Shown here: piece by piece, positions 1-10,300 of the stretch
Layout of the letters: each line of letters begins with the position of its first letter
Numbering within the stretch: position 1 is the first letter of the stretch
Assembly: GCA_002699585.1 (NCBI GenBank)
Contig: PABP01000036.1
Location: 64,333-128,332 of the forward strand
Direction of reading: 5' to 3'
DNA from: Anaerolineaceae bacterium
Lineage (GTDB): Bacteria > Chloroflexota > Anaerolineae > Aggregatilineales > Phototrophicaceae
DNA length: 64,000 nucleotides
Program-made: the position numbers and the translations under genes
The notes under the pieces: model-generated
What the model was told of the DNA's origin: nothing
Databases searched by the model: none
The model's input: the letters and a program-made list of their open reading frames with translations, nothing else

Positions 1-557
1 AGGATGCCGATGCCAACAAAGGTCAGGATGCGTGGGACATCCTGCCATAGGAACTGGAACCACGTTTCCTGGCTATTGACCCAGGCAAAATCAATCGGGT
101 CCAGGCCGATGAGCGTCGGCAGGATATTGACGCCGCCGCGGGGTTGTAGCATCCAGCGCCAGATAGTGCCCGTCACCACAAAAGAGAGCGCCATCGGGAA
201 CAAGAATATCGTCCTGAATATCCCCTCTCCAGCCACCCTCTGGTCGAGCAAGATGGCTAAGAAAAGGCCCACCATAATACAGCCAGCGACGAAAAAAATC
301 GTAAAGAAGAAGGTATTCACCAGCGACACTCGAAAGCTGGACTCGGTGAAGCTGGTCATCAGGCGGACGTAGTTATCCAGGCCGACGTAACTGATCTCGA
401 CCGTTTCTGAGAGCGGCGGCTGAGCTGGATTCTCGCCCCAGTCCGTCATTGAGCTTTGGATAGCACGCCCAATAAAAAAGTAAACAAAAATGCCTAATAA
501 AATCAAAGAAGGTAATAACATCAAAAAGGCAATAGAGCGGTCGCGGTTATTTTTCAT
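1..557 (-). CDS. Sugar ABC transporter permease (partial, 3' end outside window)
   Basis: The first 185 codons of a MalF/UgpA-like inner-membrane permease are visible. The start is ATG at 557, reading MKNNRDRSIAFLMLLPSL, with a first membrane segment at about residues 9-30. A periplasmic-type loop follows (VGLDNYVRLM), then further membrane segments around residues 85-110 and 120-140. The gene is still open at position 1, so the EAA loop that contacts the ATPase lies outside. It sits downstream of the binding-protein gene at 958-2232 on the same strand with a stem-loop between them, so the two probably form one operon. The family is clear from the segment order and the loop motifs; the sugar is unknown. 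Confidence 0.85.
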   Translation of the reverse strand, partial: MKNNRDRSIAFLMLLPSLILLGIFVYFFIGRAIQSSMTDWGENPAQPPLSETVEISYVGLDNYVRLMTSFTESSFRVSLVNTFFFTIFFVAGCIMVGLFLAILLDQRVAGEGIFRTIFLFPMALSFVVTGTIWRWMLQPRGGVNILPTLIGLDPIDFAWVNSQETWFQFLWQDVPRILTFVGIGI

Positions 558-671
558 GGATCCCCCTTACTGGTGTGACCAACGGCTGTGTTCGTTGGCC
601 AGCAGGGTGTTATGGCCAGCATAAACTACGTCGTTTTTATCTATCCGAGAAATAGGCCAACCGATGATTTG

Positions 672-780
672 CTAGCCAGCCCCCTATCCTCAGTCCCTGC
701 CCTCCGAGGTGGAAGGATGCCTTTCTTAGCCCCTTGGTCGCAGGCACAAGTTCCCTCACATCATGCGGTGGGAATTTAAG
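672..780 (+). repeat. Dispersed intergenic repeat, copy A (diverged)
   Basis: This is one of three near full-length copies of a roughly 110-bp element, the others being at 31054-31170 (same strand) and 55720-55832 (opposite strand). Shared landmarks are CTAG near one end, CCCCTATCCTC, a GAGGTGGAAGGAT..CCTTTCT core, GGCACAAG, and CCCTCACATCAT..GGTGGGAATTTA near the other end. This copy is the most diverged and has lost part of the terminal GGGATTTAGG. It lies in the 400-bp gap 558-957, which otherwise holds only the stem-loop at 895-920. Confidence 0.7.
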
Positions 781-894
781 AAAGCGATTTTGAGTCGAAA
801 GTTTGTTGGATGCCCACTTATTTTTGAGGACATTTATCCGACAAACTGACACATCATCTATTTAACAGATAGAACCTTATCTCATAGATAGAAC

Positions 895-920
895 AAGGCC
901 CAGTCCGCAAACTGGGCCTC
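895..920 (-). terminator. Stem-loop after binding-protein gene
   Basis: A perfect 8-bp stem (GGCCCAGT / ACTGGGCC, 7 nt or less in the loop) lies 38 nt after the stop of the binding-protein gene. On the minus strand it is followed by TTGTTCT, a weak U-tract. It may act as a partial terminator or RNA-stabilising element between the binding protein and the permease at 557. Confidence 0.6.
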
Positions 921-957
921 GATGACCTACTAAATCAGTTGCATAACAAACTGATGA

Positions 958-2232
958 TTAGTAACCGCAGGCGGCATCCTGCAAGCAAACCGCTTGCATC
1001 GCCTGGACGGTGGCATTGGCATCGCCACTGGCCAGATAGATGTTCATGACTTCGTTGAAGTCATTCATGAAGCGTTCGTTTGCAGCCACGCCATGTGCCA
1101 GGGAACCAGCCAGATCATTGCTGGCCCAATCGGCGGCGGCGTCTTGCAGATAGGTGTTGTACAGGTCCGGGGCGGCGTCAACAGCATCAATACGCGCCGG
1201 GATGGAACCTTTGAGCGGGTTGAAAGCATTTTGGCCTTCTACCGAGCCAAGTACGGATAACCAAGCATTGGTTGCATCCGGGTTGTTTGCGCCAACCGGC
1301 AGGCCGAAGCTATCGGACAGCCACAGGAAGCTACCACTGGTCCCTGGGGAAGCAGCGTAACCATAGCCAACGCCCGGTTCCAGACCGAGGGTGGTGGTCA
1401 TGTACCCGGCAGCCCAGTCACCCATGATGTTGAAGGCGGCGTCGCCAGCAACAACGGCGTCAATCGCCTGCTGCCAGGACAAACCGGAAGCATCATCATT
1501 GATGTTCGAGCATTCTAGAACGCTACCGAAGGTTTCCCATACGCTCACCATTTCAGGGCCAGCGATGTCGAGGCCACCGGTCCAGAGGGCGTTGTAATTT
1601 TCCGCACCCAGGACACCGAGGGCAACACTTTCCCACAGGTGGTTGACGGTCCAAGCTTCGCCGACGATCAGCGGAACTACACCAGCTTCTTGGATAGTTG
1701 GGCAAACGGCCAGGAAGTCATCCCAGGTCGCGGGCACTTCGAAGCCCCATTCTTCAACATTCGCCGGGACATACCACATCACGTTGGAGCGGTGGATGTT
1801 CACGGGCACGCTGTAGATGCCACCTTCGTAGCTGATCTGATCGACCAACTGCGCCGGGAAAGCATCGAACCAGCCCTGCTCTTCGTAGAGCGAGGTCAGG
1901 TCTTCCATACGGTCAGCGACAACCCAGGTACCGGTCAGTTCTTGACCTGCGTGGACCTGGAAGCTATCGGGCGGATCGCCACCCAGCATGCGGGTCTTGA
2001 GGACAGCACGGGCGTTAACGCCAGAGCCACCGGTCACGGTCGCATTGACAACTTCTACACCAGGGTGCTGCTCAGAGAATAGAGCAATAAGGGCTTCCAG
2101 GGCTGGGCCTTCATCGCCTGCCCACCAGGAGAAAATTTCGAGTTCGCCGCTCAGATCATCCTGAGCGAAGACACCACCAACAAGCGACAGCATGAGAGCG
2201 GCCAACAAGACAATAACAAAAGTCTTTTTCAT
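958..2232 (-). CDS. Sugar ABC transporter substrate-binding protein
   Basis: A 424-aa extracellular binding protein of a CUT1 sugar importer. A Sec signal peptide is visible ([18 protein letters not shown], ending near VFA-QDD at residue 23). The mature part has the family pattern: [19 protein letters not shown] near the start, [16 protein letters not shown] at about 80-95, and a C-terminal repeat-rich helix region. The start is supported by GAGGAGT 8 nt upstream of the ATG. There is no lipobox cysteine at the cleavage region, so the protein may be anchored another way or float in the periplasm-like space. The permease at 557 follows. The order and the acidic, glycine-rich mature protein resemble glucose/oligosaccharide binding proteins, but the ligand cannot be read from sequence. 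Confidence 0.93.
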   Translation of the reverse strand: MKKTFVIVLLAALMLSLVGGVFAQDDLSGELEIFSWWAGDEGPALEALIALFSEQHPGVEVVNATVTGGSGVNARAVLKTRMLGGDPPDSFQVHAGQELTGTWVVADRMEDLTSLYEEQGWFDAFPAQLVDQISYEGGIYSVPVNIHRSNVMWYVPANVEEWGFEVPATWDDFLAVCPTIQEAGVVPLIVGEAWTVNHLWESVALGVLGAENYNALWTGGLDIAGPEMVSVWETFGSVLECSNINDDASGLSWQQAIDAVVAGDAAFNIMGDWAAGYMTTTLGLEPGVGYGYAASPGTSGSFLWLSDSFGLPVGANNPDATNAWLSVLGSVEGQNAFNPLKGSIPARIDAVDAAPDLYNTYLQDAAADWASNDLAGSLAHGVAANERFMNDFNEVMNIYLASGDANATVQAMQAVCLQDAACGY

Positions 2233-2418
2233 TGCGAGGTACTCCTCAAAGTACGGCTAAAAGATATAGTTCATTCATCCATCGTCCAGCAATCAACACA
2301 TAAAGTGTGATTGCACAGACTTTATTTTAACGTATTTGTGTCGTTAATCGCAGGTTATTACCAGCCATTCCTATTACAAACTGCACAAATTTGGACTGAG
2401 ATTTACGCAGATTTAGCG

Positions 2419-2451
2419 GAAAAAAGGCCCACTCAGCGTGAGGGGCCTTTG
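2419..2451 (-). terminator. Intrinsic terminator of the large two-gene unit
   Basis: On the minus strand the sequence reads AAAGGCCC, a 12-nt loop, then GGGCCTTTTTT, a GC stem followed directly by a U-run. It lies 35 nt after the stop of the gene at 2486-7282 and separates that gene from the binding-protein gene further downstream. Confidence 0.85.
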
Positions 2452-2485
2452 TGAAGGTTGTACAAGCGTGGTTTGGATGCCGTGC

Positions 2486-5400
2486 CTAGACCTCGATGGT
2501 ATCAGCGTAAACCAGGCGCGGTTGACGACTGCCGGAGTGCGTATAGAGCTTTTCTAGTTCCGTGATGACGACCCGATACTGCCCCGGTTCACGGTCGGCT
2601 GGCAGGCGGATGCGCCCACGCCACAACACGTTCTGGCTGCTATTGGTTTGCAGCACGTTGATCGGTGCACTGACGTTTGACCAGGCCAACTCATCATCCA
2701 GATCGGGGTCACGCTCCTGCACCTGCACGACGATTTCCGTGCCATCGTTGATGGGGGTCGCTATCGGCTGGTTACCATCGAAACCAGCGTGGTTATAAGC
2801 GGCAGATTCACGGTAGGTATAGCCGGAGACGACCAGGTTGATCGTATCGGCATCATACGGGTCCCAGGTGAGGATGGTTGAGCGATCCGGCGCGATCTGG
2901 GCGAAGTCCGCCAGCACAATCGGCGACAGGTGCATGCCATCAACAGACCAGGGTTGGAAGCGTACCAGTGCCAGCCGGACAAACGGCATATAAGGCACTT
3001 GCTCGCCCATGTAGATGTCGATATCGGAGAACCACAGACCGCGATCTTCGTTGTAGTGTACCGGGAAGCCGACGACCGTCACCGGATTATCGCCTGCGCC
3101 GACGTTGATCCCGTTCAGCTCCGGCACATGTAGATTCGACAGGGTGCGGACGCTGTTGGGGAAGTTATGGATATGCGGCAGCGGCGCGATATTTTCCGAC
3201 ACGCGGATGGGGTCGATGCCCCATTGGGTGATGTAGCGCTTGAGTGTATGGCGCTCGGCATTGGTCAGGTTGTACTCCGGCCACAGCACCACACCCAGCA
3301 GTTCGCCATCGCCGGATGAGAACCAGGGACGATCCATATAGACGCGCAGGCCGCCACCCTGGCGATAGCTGCCGATGATGTTGGTGGTTTCTTCACGCTT
3401 CCAGCCATAGGTCGGCAGCATGTAACGGACGCGCGGCGCAGCAGGCCGAGCCGAGCTAGGCACATGGACGCTGACCGTGTTGGTATCGCGGGTGAAGCCG
3501 CCTTCGACATCCGCCGGGAAGTACTCGCGGAAGCGCGAACCGGCTACGATGTGGTAGTCGATATGGCGGTGTTTGGTATCGCCAAATTCATGCTCTGGGG
3601 AAACACCCGGTTGGAACAGCACCCAATCCTGGTTTGGCTGATAGGAGCCGACATTCTGTGGGAAGCCATTTTTCAGTTTGGGACTTTTGAGCATACCGCC
3701 CACAAGCGAACTGATCTTGATCTCCTCGACAGCTTCCGAAGCCTGTTTGATCGTTGGGCCGGGTTCGTTGAGGTCATCAACGTCTTCCGTCCAGCGGGCC
3801 AGCAGGTTGAGCGTCAGTGTGCTTTTGCCATGTACTTCCACAATCGCGCTGAACTCGCTGTTGGTGTCGTCGGCGTCACGCTGGGCGATCATGGTCATGA
3901 TGCGCGGCTGGCCAATCGGCTGCTGCACGGCATGGACCATCGCTAGCTGGCGCGAAGGCGTCAGCATCCAGTGACCGCCTTCCAGAGCGTACTGCACACA
4001 ATCAACTACCTTCTTGGTCAGTGATTCCAGCAGCGCCGGGTTGGATAGCGCCAACTGGGTGCGGCTGTCGATATATTCGCGTATCCAGGCCCAAACGCCC
4101 ATCAGCTTGAGGTCATCGGCGTGCATATAGGTGCTGACCGGACGGCGGATGTCTTCCGCTTTGGGCAGGTAGACCGTCAGCACACGGGTGGCGTTGTCCC
4201 AGCTCGGTCGAGCGAAGGCACCGCTGGCGTGCTCCGCGATGGCGATGCGGAACGGCATATTGGCCAGCAAGCGGTCGAAGGCATCCGGCGGCATCATGGG
4301 CAGCTCGGTGCCGTTGTTGAAGTGAGAGAGCACTTCATCGACAGGCAGTGCCCGGTTGTAAACGCCCAGCATGTGGAACGTGCCCAACCAGGGACGGTTA
4401 CCCGTGACTTCATTGGCCAAAACCAGCAAGAAGGTCGCATCCCAGTTGGAGAAGTCGCCTGTGAGCGTGTCGCTAACGACGGCCACCCCATCGACATAGA
4501 GCGTGCGCGTCCCGGCCTGATCACGAGTGAAGACGAGATGCGTCAGGTTGGTGGTGGCGGTGCCATCAGGCGTGAACATCGTCGGCAGGCCATTGAGGTT
4601 ACCATCACTGGTGCGCAGGCGGGCCGCAAAACTGTGTTCAGCGTCATCGGCGCTGCCCGGTCCCTGGCCGACCAGCAGGTTGCGCAGGCTGGGATTAGCC
4701 GAGAGCGTCATCAGGCGCGCGGGACCGGATTGGCTATCACTGGCAGGCTGCACCCACATCTCGATGCTGACTTCGTTGGTGGCTTGTAGGGCAGCGATCA
4801 GGTCAGTCGGGGCGCTGCCGCTGCTGATGAGCGTGGCGGCGTCGATGGTCAGGGATTGGCTGCCCCAGGTGACGTTGGCCGGGTCGGCGATGGTCAGGTC
4901 AAGTGGGTTGGTGCTGCCGGAAACATCATGCACGACATCGCCCTCGCCCTCTTCAAAGGTATAGAGCGCCAGCAGGCCATCGGGATAAACCGGGTCTTCG
5001 GTCGGCAGGAATGGGATGTGGGTGGCTGTACCGGGACGCGGCAGCACACCGGGTACATGATCATAGATGAGCTGTCCGGCGCTGTTGACCTTGCCCCAGG
5101 TTTTTTCGGGCGTTCCAGGTAAATCGCGGATCGCGGCCCCCATCGCCAGCGGGTCCGGCAGATAGTTGAGGATCATCTGCGCATCCGGGATGATGGGCGT
5201 GCTGGTCTCATCGACATCGACCGGGTTGTCACGGCTAGAAATCAGGTTGTAGGTGGCCGGATCGTTTTTGAGGCGACCCTGCAAATCATCGAACGCGCCG
5301 TGCATTTCCGCCATGATGACGCTGGTCGGTGGAGCGGCGATGTGGCGCTCGTTGACATCGGTGCTGGGCGTTGTATCCAGGTCGAGGGCGCTATTGAAGC

Positions 5401-7282
5401 TGCGGATGACCATATGGCGAACCGATTCACCGGGGTCGTCTTCGGTGATGGCTTCCAACGGGAAGATCGACGGTGGGCTGAGGGGTTCATAACGATAGTA
5501 AATTTCCGGGTCCTCCGGGGCAGACAGGTCGTTGACAGCATCATTGAGCGACACACTGTTCCCGGCCAGGTCGGCCACACGGACGCGCATACGGTAGCCT
5601 GTGCCGAAGCGCAGGCGCGGTAGGCTGCGCGGCGCTGCCCGGAACTGCGTAATCAGCTTGAAAGGCATCATGGGCTGTGGCTCTGGGTCAACCGTCGGGC
5701 TGCCATCGCCCTGCTCACCGATGGTTTTGCCGGGGCGCGGTGCTACCAGGCTCCAGCCATCCCAGCGGAACATGGACTCGTGGATATAGAGATCGTCCGT
5801 CGCGGGCGGCTGGCCCTCTTCGGTTTCCGCGGCCTGGGACATACCCATCTGGGCAAAGCCTTCATCGGGCACATCTTCCATGACCAGATCCGTGCCTTCG
5901 ATGGTGTAATCACCGATGCGACGGCACAGCGAATGCCAATCCCGGCTGAGCGTATCCCACATATCGACGCGATAACCACGCAGCAAATCCTCTGCAAAGA
6001 AGAGGATTTCCATGCCCAGGCCAGCCGTCAGACGGTCGTTTTCCAGCTTGGTCTTGTTGAAGTGAGCATACATGATGAGGTCTTTGGCGGTTTCATTCAG
6101 CGAAAAGCCCGCCGAGCGAATGGTCGGGAAACCCTGATTGCGGGGCGTATCCGCCGCCAGCATGTTCTCGTTGTTGATGTTGTTGACGCCGTTGAAGAAG
6201 TTGGCCAGTTTAATGGCCGCGCCATCAACATCGACCTGCACCAGATCGAAGTTGGTTTCGTCCGGGTTGATGACCAACTGGCCGCGCTCGATAGCAGGTG
6301 TGGCACCTGGGCGCGGACGTGAGCGGAAGACACCCGTCGGCGGGTCCCATTCAACGGCTGTGCGCGGATGCTCGGAAATCAGGTTATTGGCGATGCGATC
6401 CTCACGCCACACGGGCGCGACCTGGATCGTAAGTGGATTAGCGGGCAGGTCGTCTATCGGGAAAGCGATGTCGATCACAAGACCGAGGCGGCGCATGAGC
6501 ACGGGGTAATCGCCCAATGACGAAATGACTTCGTGGAAGTCCATATAACGTTCGAAGTCTTCTTCCGTACTGGGCAGCGGCGGGGCCATGACCGTCTGGT
6601 TGGCTTTGTCTTCTTCCAGGGTGGTCGCCAGTTGGTTGGCCGGATAGTGGAACAGCAAAAGCTGCTGCATATCACGCACGGGATCGCCCGTGACGGCAGC
6701 AGTCGTAAAGCTGGCGAAATTTTCTGAAGGCAGGAAAGTCGTGTTATCCAGTCCGGCTTTCATCTCCGCACGCATACCGGATGCGATGTCCTTGTTAAAC
6801 GGGAAGCTGGGCACGGACACGGTGCCCCCGGTGGAATCCGGCTTGCGCCCACCGTAGACATCCGGCAGATCATTAGGCGACTCAAACCCGACCTGCTGGT
6901 AAATGGTCTTGATGTACTCGTGAATGCGCATGGTCGGGTAGGAGATGATGAGGTTGTCGGTGTAGTCGTTGTACGCGTAAGGCCGCACGAAGGTCTCATC
7001 ATCGAACATGCCCTCCCACCAACGCGGGCTGAGCACGTCACGGTCAAGCAGGCGAGCTTCAACGTCGTTGCCATCCAGGCGCACGACAAAGCCTTCCAGC
7101 ATATCGGCCACGACGCGCGTCCAGTGGCGCGTGATGCGATACAGACTCAGCGTATCGCCTTCGGTTTCCGGCGCTTCCAGCCGATGGGAGGCCACGACGG
7201 AGATACGCGCCACGCGGCGTCCGTTGTCCATGCGGGCGAACCCATTGGGTATTGCGGTCCATAGAACAGTCTCTGTTGCCAT
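2486..7282 (-). CDS. Very large uncharacterised protein with an internal LamG-like domain
   Basis: A 1598-aa protein of no function known to me. No signal peptide or clear membrane segment is visible at the N-terminus (MATETVLWTAIPNGFARM). Residues about 764-997 look like a LamG/concanavalin-type beta-sandwich: LLALYTFEEGEGDVVHDVSG, then VSIEMWVQPAS, HLVFTRDQAGTRTLYVDG, and LGVYNRALPVDEVLSHFNNG. The rest is mostly beta-rich, with Ig-like or fibronectin-like stretches near the end (ILTWDPYDADTINLVVSGY) and a closing strand DREPGQYRVVITELE. The start is backed by GGGGGAGAAG upstream. The gene lies 93 nt downstream of the equally large gene ending at 7376, so they are probably co-transcribed. 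The pair resembles large hypothetical protein pairs I associate with other soil bacteria, but that is memory, not evidence. A structural or scaffold role is only a guess. Confidence 0.85.
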   Translation of the reverse strand: MATETVLWTAIPNGFARMDNGRRVARISVVASHRLEAPETEGDTLSLYRITRHWTRVVADMLEGFVVRLDGNDVEARLLDRDVLSPRWWEGMFDDETFVRPYAYNDYTDNLIISYPTMRIHEYIKTIYQQVGFESPNDLPDVYGGRKPDSTGGTVSVPSFPFNKDIASGMRAEMKAGLDNTTFLPSENFASFTTAAVTGDPVRDMQQLLLFHYPANQLATTLEEDKANQTVMAPPLPSTEEDFERYMDFHEVISSLGDYPVLMRRLGLVIDIAFPIDDLPANPLTIQVAPVWREDRIANNLISEHPRTAVEWDPPTGVFRSRPRPGATPAIERGQLVINPDETNFDLVQVDVDGAAIKLANFFNGVNNINNENMLAADTPRNQGFPTIRSAGFSLNETAKDLIMYAHFNKTKLENDRLTAGLGMEILFFAEDLLRGYRVDMWDTLSRDWHSLCRRIGDYTIEGTDLVMEDVPDEGFAQMGMSQAAETEEGQPPATDDLYIHESMFRWDGWSLVAPRPGKTIGEQGDGSPTVDPEPQPMMPFKLITQFRAAPRSLPRLRFGTGYRMRVRVADLAGNSVSLNDAVNDLSAPEDPEIYYRYEPLSPPSIFPLEAITEDDPGESVRHMVIRSFNSALDLDTTPSTDVNERHIAAPPTSVIMAEMHGAFDDLQGRLKNDPATYNLISSRDNPVDVDETSTPIIPDAQMILNYLPDPLAMGAAIRDLPGTPEKTWGKVNSAGQLIYDHVPGVLPRPGTATHIPFLPTEDPVYPDGLLALYTFEEGEGDVVHDVSGSTNPLDLTIADPANVTWGSQSLTIDAATLISSGSAPTDLIAALQATNEVSIEMWVQPASDSQSGPARLMTLSANPSLRNLLVGQGPGSADDAEHSFAARLRTSDGNLNGLPTMFTPDGTATTNLTHLVFTRDQAGTRTLYVDGVAVVSDTLTGDFSNWDATFLLVLANEVTGNRPWLGTFHMLGVYNRALPVDEVLSHFNNGTELPMMPPDAFDRLLANMPFRIAIAEHASGAFARPSWDNATRVLTVYLPKAEDIRRPVSTYMHADDLKLMGVWAWIREYIDSRTQLALSNPALLESLTKKVVDCVQYALEGGHWMLTPSRQLAMVHAVQQPIGQPRIMTMIAQRDADDTNSEFSAIVEVHGKSTLTLNLLARWTEDVDDLNEPGPTIKQASEAVEEIKISSLVGGMLKSPKLKNGFPQNVGSYQPNQDWVLFQPGVSPEHEFGDTKHRHIDYHIVAGSRFREYFPADVEGGFTRDTNTVSVHVPSSARPAAPRVRYMLPTYGWKREETTNIIGSYRQGGGLRVYMDRPWFSSGDGELLGVVLWPEYNLTNAERHTLKRYITQWGIDPIRVSENIAPLPHIHNFPNSVRTLSNLHVPELNGINVGAGDNPVTVVGFPVHYNEDRGLWFSDIDIYMGEQVPYMPFVRLALVRFQPWSVDGMHLSPIVLADFAQIAPDRSTILTWDPYDADTINLVVSGYTYRESAAYNHAGFDGNQPIATPINDGTEIVVQVQERDPDLDDELAWSNVSAPINVLQTNSSQNVLWRGRIRLPADREPGQYRVVITELEKLYTHSGSRQPRLVYADTIEV

Positions 7283-7375
7283 AATTTTCTTCTCCCCCTC
7301 GCTGCGCTGACGCTGCGTCGATGCTGTGCGCCAGCGGCGATCTCATTTGCTGTGTGCCGTGTTTGCGGGTTGCGA

Positions 7376-10300
7376 TCAGGCGAAGGCTTCGCCGTACTCG
7401 AACCAGTCGCCCGGTTCCAGCATTTCGCTGAAGGTGGGGTCATCGGCATTGCCGCTGAACTTGCGCTCGACGGTCAGCTTGACGCTGGCGCTGAAGAACA
7501 GCACCTCGACTTTGACAGTAACGGTCGCGCGGCCTGTCAGCTTGGATTTGCCGCCTGCGAACTCTTTGTAGGACAGTTCCATGTAGAACTCGACCGAGAT
7601 GTTAATCAGGCCCAGAACGGACAGATTGCCATTGATACGCAGGTAGGCGGTTAGCTCAATGCGGTAAGGCGAATTGGCCAGCATGAAGTAGAAGCCCGCC
7701 ATGACGCTGACGCCGCCACTGGCAACGCCGATGTCGAAGGCGACACTGCCGCCGAATTCCAGGGCGATTTCCAGCATTTCCATGCCATCGGCACCCAGGG
7801 AAATGGCGAAAAAGCCACCACCACCGAACATCATGATCGTCAGGTTGAACGGGGCTTGCCGCTCCGATAGGTTGAAGCGCACGCGCATCTTATCTTCGAT
7901 GCCGCCACCAAAAGGCAGCGACAGGGCCGCACCCAGACCGACATCTTTGAGGGTGAACACGCCAATCGCCAGCGGCGGCAGTTGCAGCGTATAGCCAACT
8001 GTCACACCGGATGGGCTAATGTCCAGCACAGGTGGGTCGATGAAGGAGGCCGGGTCGAGGTATTTCTCCAGCTCGTTCAGGAACTTGAGCGGTCCGCCAA
8101 AGACGATGCCATCGGCTGGAATATCGACATGCACATCCAGCTTCTTGTTGTCTTCTTTTATGAAGCGCAACTGATTGAAGTTAATCATGATGACATCAGC
8201 GAAGTTGATAGCAAATGCCGTTAGCTCACCTTCGATTTTGGATGAGGGCGGCGCAGGGTTATCGAGATACTGCGTCAACAGAATGTCGATGGTCAGTTCG
8301 CTGGTACCACTTGGCTCGAAGGGACCGAAGGGCTGCACCTGCGGCTGCCACTTCATCGACGCTTCAATACGCTGCGGGACAGCGGGTGGCTCTGGAATGG
8401 GTTTGACGTTCAGCTTGGGCAACTGGTCGCTGAATCCAGCCCCGGCTGCCGCCTGGATGATGTCGAACAGGTCGATGCCACCCAGCAACTTGGCCGATAC
8501 GCCGTTGAAGAAATCGACCGGATCAAAGGTGCCACTGGCGATGTCGCTGAGCGTACCCGCGACGGGTCCCAAATCCTGGGAGAGGCCGCTCATGTTGATG
8601 TTGGGCGTCGTCAGGCCACCGGCTTGCTCGGCAGCGAATTCAATCGCCTTCTTGGCGACTAGCTCTGCAAAGACGCCACCCGCGTTAGCGGCTTCATCTA
8701 ACAAGCCCTGTGGATTTTCCAGATACTCCTGGAACAGCTTGATGGTCTGCATGCCCTGGCCACCGGCGATGGCATCCGCTGACGGAATGCGCACTTCAGC
8801 CACATCCATGAAGGGCACAAAGGGGAACATCGCTTGGCCATCATCCTGGCGCGCCAGGAAATACAGGCCTTCGGTATCGAGCAGGGTGTTGCCATCTTTA
8901 TTGGGGTTACGTTGGGCATAGGCCACACGCTGGTTAGGCACTTTGACGCGACGGGCGGTCGCGCCATGCACCGGATGGGTGGTATAGACGCCGTTAAGGG
9001 CATTGAACACAGGCGCTTCCAGCCCTGTGCCCAGGATGCCATGCGGCACGAAAATGCCGCCCGCATGGAAGTCAATGAGCTGGCCTTCTACGTCATGGGC
9101 TTGCATATGGAAGATGAAGGGCTTGCTGCCGACTTCGATCCAGTGAGCGCCGCTGTTATTGACGCCGATATATTCATTGGGTGCGATAGCATCCAGATTG
9201 GGCGTGATGAGCGTCTTGAAGCGGATCAGTTGGCGGAACGGATTTTCACGGCCATTGTGTTCAAAGCGGCCTGCACCATACGACTTTTCGCGCTCTTTGA
9301 TGACGATGAACGAGCGCTGGCGTAAATACGCGCCGACATTCTCGCCGGGTGGGGCTTCAAACTTGCGCTCGGTGATGGTGATTTTGACGGCTTTGTGGCC
9401 GAAGGGATAGATATACCCCAACTGGACCACACGCACATAATGATCGCGGCCCTGGGTGGCGACATGCCGCCAGTCGGTGACATCCAGCCCCAGGCCCAAT
9501 GTGGTCGGGATTTCTTCCACGTCCCATTGGCCGTGCAGCTTGGCGGCTGCACCCTGGGAAGTCAGCATGAACTGTTCAACGTCGATGGGTTCAGGATCGT
9601 AGTACTGCAAAATAGGAAGAATATCGTCAATGATGCCAGGGTCGATTTCCAGGTTGCCCGCTACCAAGTCATCCACTAAACGGGGCGAAAGGATGGGGGC
9701 ATCGTCGCCACCACGCCGAATGCGATTAATCAGGTTGCGGTCAATCTGCTCTGGCTCGCTGATGGCATTATCCGGCAGGCGGAACACGCGACGCGTGGTC
9801 GGGCCTTCCGGCGCGATGTAGGCATCACGCAATGACGGCGGGATTTCCGGGGTGATGTTTTCAATAAAGCTGACATCACCAAGCTCAAATGAAGGCGTGA
9901 TCGCGCCCCCTGGCTGGACGAAAGCCCCGGTCCAGATGCCGAAGTCGGACGACAGGCGTACGATTTGATGGCGCCAGTTGGGGATCAGCGTGGTGCGGAA
10001 ATCACCGGGATCGAGGCCCGCAGGCAGCGGCGGATCACCCGTTGCTTTGTAGTCCGGCGACCAGATGGCGCGTACCGTGCGCGTACTGGTATCGGCTTCA
10101 TCAACAATACCCTCCGAAAGCACACCCAGGCGCGTATGCCACAGTTCGGTGCGTCCGGCATAGGTCACTGGGTACAGGGCATGTGCCCATCCCGCCGTGT
10201 TGTTGGGCGAGAGCATCATGCGGTAAGGGAATTCGATGGCCGTCTGGGTGGCGGTGGGTTGCTGTGGGCGCGGGCGGTTGGCGAAGCCCAGCGGCGGATT

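Noticed and set aside
4-372. A 122-codon plus-strand reading frame at the left edge
   Set aside because: It is the shadow of the permease on the other strand, whose protein has clear membrane segments and a proper start at 557.
558-957. Possible small gene between the first permease and binding protein
   Set aside because: The short frames there overlap the dispersed repeat and lack start signals; the repeat and a stem-loop explain the region.
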